Of a stretch of DNA of 64,000 bases, positions 62,552 through 64,000 are shown piece by piece. The translations under genes and the position numbers were made by a program. How positions within the stretch are numbered: the stretch's first letter is position 1; the number at the start of each line of letters is the position of its first letter. The notes below the pieces were generated by a model, which was given only the letters and a program-made list of their open reading frames with translations, had not been told where the DNA came from and made no database searches. The stretch is from Tunturiibacter gelidiferens. GTDB taxonomy: Bacteria > Acidobacteriota > Terriglobia > Terriglobales > Acidobacteriaceae. The DNA lies in the NCBI RefSeq assembly GCF_014201335.1, contig NZ_JACHEB010000007.1:241357-305356 (forward strand), read 5' to 3'.

Positions 62552-64000
62552 AGAGTTTTGATGTTGTTTCGGCTGTAAGTCGCGGACTGGTTCTGGCGGC
62601 TGTGTTTGGAGTTAGTTTAGCGCGGGCGCAGGAGACTCCTCCTGCTGATGCGCCTCCCCCACCACAGGGTAAGGTGCTGTTCGATCGAAATCTGGATACG
62701 CCCGAGGTCGAGAAGAAGGAGAAGCCGCCGGTAAATCAGGTGGCGGTTGAGGTCAGTGATGCGGAGCGCACGTCGCTCACGTTTACTGCGTACGATCTGG
62801 ATGTTCATGTGACCCCGTCGCAGTCGATGCTGGCGGTGCACTCGAGATTCACCGTGAAGAACTCGGGGAAGGCTCCGCTGACGAGGCTTGTATTTCAGAT
62901 CTCTTCGGCTCTTACCTGGGAGAGTTTCGCGATGCAGAGCGAGGGGCGCGTGGTGCCTCTCACTTTCACACAGCATGCGATCGATACGGATGCCGATCAT
63001 ACGGGGAAGGCGACCGAAGCTGTGGTTTCTCTGCCTAAACCGCTTGAGCCGGGAGCTAGTCTTGCGCTTACGGGCTTCTACTCGGGCGAAGTGGTGCAGT
63101 CGGCGGAGCGGCTGGAGCGAATCGGTGCGCCGCTTGACCAGGCGTCTCATGCGGACTGGGATGTGGTCACCTCGGAGCACACGGCGCTGCGCGGGTTCGG
63201 CAACGTTCTGTGGTATCCGACGGCGGCGGCACCGGTGTTTCTGGGCGATGGCGCGAAGCTGTTCCAGAGTGTGGGGCTGAACAAGCTGCGGCAGGCTGAT
63301 GCGACCATTCGGATGCACCTGACAGTGGAGTATGTCGGCGATGCGCCGGATGCTGCGTTCTTCTGTGGCCGCCGTGAGCAGCTGAAGAAGGTGAGTGAAA
63401 ACCAGAACGTGCCGGTGGCTGAATCTCCCGGGATCGCAACGGCTGATTTCCCCGAGCAGCCATTGGGATTTCGTACCCCGAGTCTCTTTCTTACCGACCG
63501 GGCGGGCACGGTGACCGACAACAGCCTGATTTCGGCGGTGACCGACCACTACGATGCGGTGCCTGGTTACGGCGCGGCGTCGACGAAGGTGCAGCCGCTG
63601 CTGACTGAGTGGCTGGGGACTGGGCCGTTGAAGATGCTCAACGTGCTGGACCACGAGGGACAGCCGTTTGAGGACGATGCTCTGCTGGTGGTGCCGATGC
63701 GCGCAGCCGCACCGGATGAGTTGGCTCCTTCTCTTGTGCATTCGTTGAGCCATGCCTGGTTTGGCTCGTCGCATGTGTGGCTGGATGAGGGTATGGCACA
63801 GTTTCTTTCGCTGCTGTGGATCGAGCAGAGTCAAGGGCGAGAGGTTGCCATAAAGCATCTGCAGGAGGGGACGAATGCGCTGGCATTGGTAGAGCCTGCT
63901 CCCGTGGCAACCACTGCGGCAACCTCGATCGTCGGAGGAGCGAACGATCAGCCCGTCGACCCTAGACAGAGCCTGATTCTGGCGAGCGACGATGTGTACT
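62548..64000 (+). CDS. M1-like peptidase-fold exported protein, degenerate active site (partial)
   Basis: The first 484 codons are in the window; the gene runs off the right edge. The TTG start overlaps the rlmB stop (TTGA). A signal peptide ends SLARAQ. Residues 70-230 form a beta domain like the N-terminal domain of M1 aminopeptidases (AYDLDVHVTPSQSMLAVHSRF). The metal site, normally HExxH followed by Glu after 18 residues, reads H398-S-L-S-H402, with Ser in place of the catalytic Glu, and E414 (WLDEGMAQF) only 11 residues after. The two His and the later Glu could still bind zinc, but peptidase activity by the usual mechanism is doubtful. Confidence 0.82.
   Translation, partial: MKSFDVVSAVSRGLVLAAVFGVSLARAQETPPADAPPPPQGKVLFDRNLDTPEVEKKEKPPVNQVAVEVSDAERTSLTFTAYDLDVHVTPSQSMLAVHSRFTVKNSGKAPLTRLVFQISSALTWESFAMQSEGRVVPLTFTQHAIDTDADHTGKATEAVVSLPKPLEPGASLALTGFYSGEVVQSAERLERIGAPLDQASHADWDVVTSEHTALRGFGNVLWYPTAAAPVFLGDGAKLFQSVGLNKLRQADATIRMHLTVEYVGDAPDAAFFCGRREQLKKVSENQNVPVAESPGIATADFPEQPLGFRTPSLFLTDRAGTVTDNSLISAVTDHYDAVPGYGAASTKVQPLLTEWLGTGPLKMLNVLDHEGQPFEDDALLVVPMRAAAPDELAPSLVHSLSHAWFGSSHVWLDEGMAQFLSLLWIEQSQGREVAIKHLQEGTNALALVEPAPVATTAATSIVGGANDQPVDPRQSLILASDDVY

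Noticed and set aside
62617..63858. Minus-strand open frame of 413 codons opposite the M1-like gene
   Set aside because: Composition is Arg/Gln/His-rich and it conflicts with a gene whose signal peptide, fold and overlap with rlmB are clear.

Overview
The window looks like chromosome from an Acidobacteriota member, most likely class Terriglobia (Granulicella/Edaphobacter/Terriglobus-like). The basis is gene content, not a search: a 1240-residue Oar-type TonB receptor, ASPIC/UnbV (CRTAC1-like) propellers, haem c-TPR fusions, a DUF1800/DUF1501 pair, a giant NHL plus Ig-repeat protein and a propeller histidine kinase. Most genes encode exported proteins. No tRNA, rRNA, CRISPR array, transposase or phage gene was seen.

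Layout. 1-11.3 kb, minus strand: a partial Met-rich exported protein, YceI, then (in transcription order TPR, seven-haem cytochrome, redoxin, haem c/PHM-like copper protein with TPRs, TPR, CRTAC1-like) an exported redox block. 11.4-23.5 kb: an alpha-glucan locus with an Oar-type TonB receptor (minus), a GntR-HTH/LacI-sensor regulator, two tandem exported GH13 alpha-glucosidases (plus) and a glycogen-debranching-like enzyme (minus). 23.6-39.9 kb, plus strand: a second redox block (small exported protein, TPR, three CRTAC1-like proteins, five-haem cytochrome-TPR, small cytochrome c), leading into a propeller histidine kinase, a NarL-type regulator, a second small exported protein and a GH130-like enzyme. 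39.9-51.7 kb, minus: DUF1800 lipoprotein, Tat-exported DUF1501 protein, a 2224-residue NHL/Ig protein and a small outer-membrane barrel. 52-58.8 kb: assorted small envelope proteins, a serine hydrolase that has lost catalytic residues, and a SpoIIE phosphatase. 58.8-64 kb: an ECF sigma operon ending in a LytTR regulator, then rlmB and the start of an M1-like protein.

The strongest candidate for an undescribed system is the pair of redox blocks flanking the alpha-glucan locus. Each contains a recognisably paralogous TPR + CRTAC1 pair, and between them they add 13 c-type CxxCH sites, a PHM-like domain with a complete copper ligand set, a redoxin and a two-component system. I infer a secreted or periplasmic redox assembly coupled to glycan uptake; the coupling is suggested by position only.

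Two copies of an intergenic element (about 20.72-20.95 and 58.92-59.23 kb) sit in the same orientation immediately past the stop codons of minus-strand genes and share several conserved blocks. Start codons were moved from the longest open frame wherever a ribosome-binding site, signal peptide, terminator or 4-nt overlap supported it; GTG and TTG starts are common.
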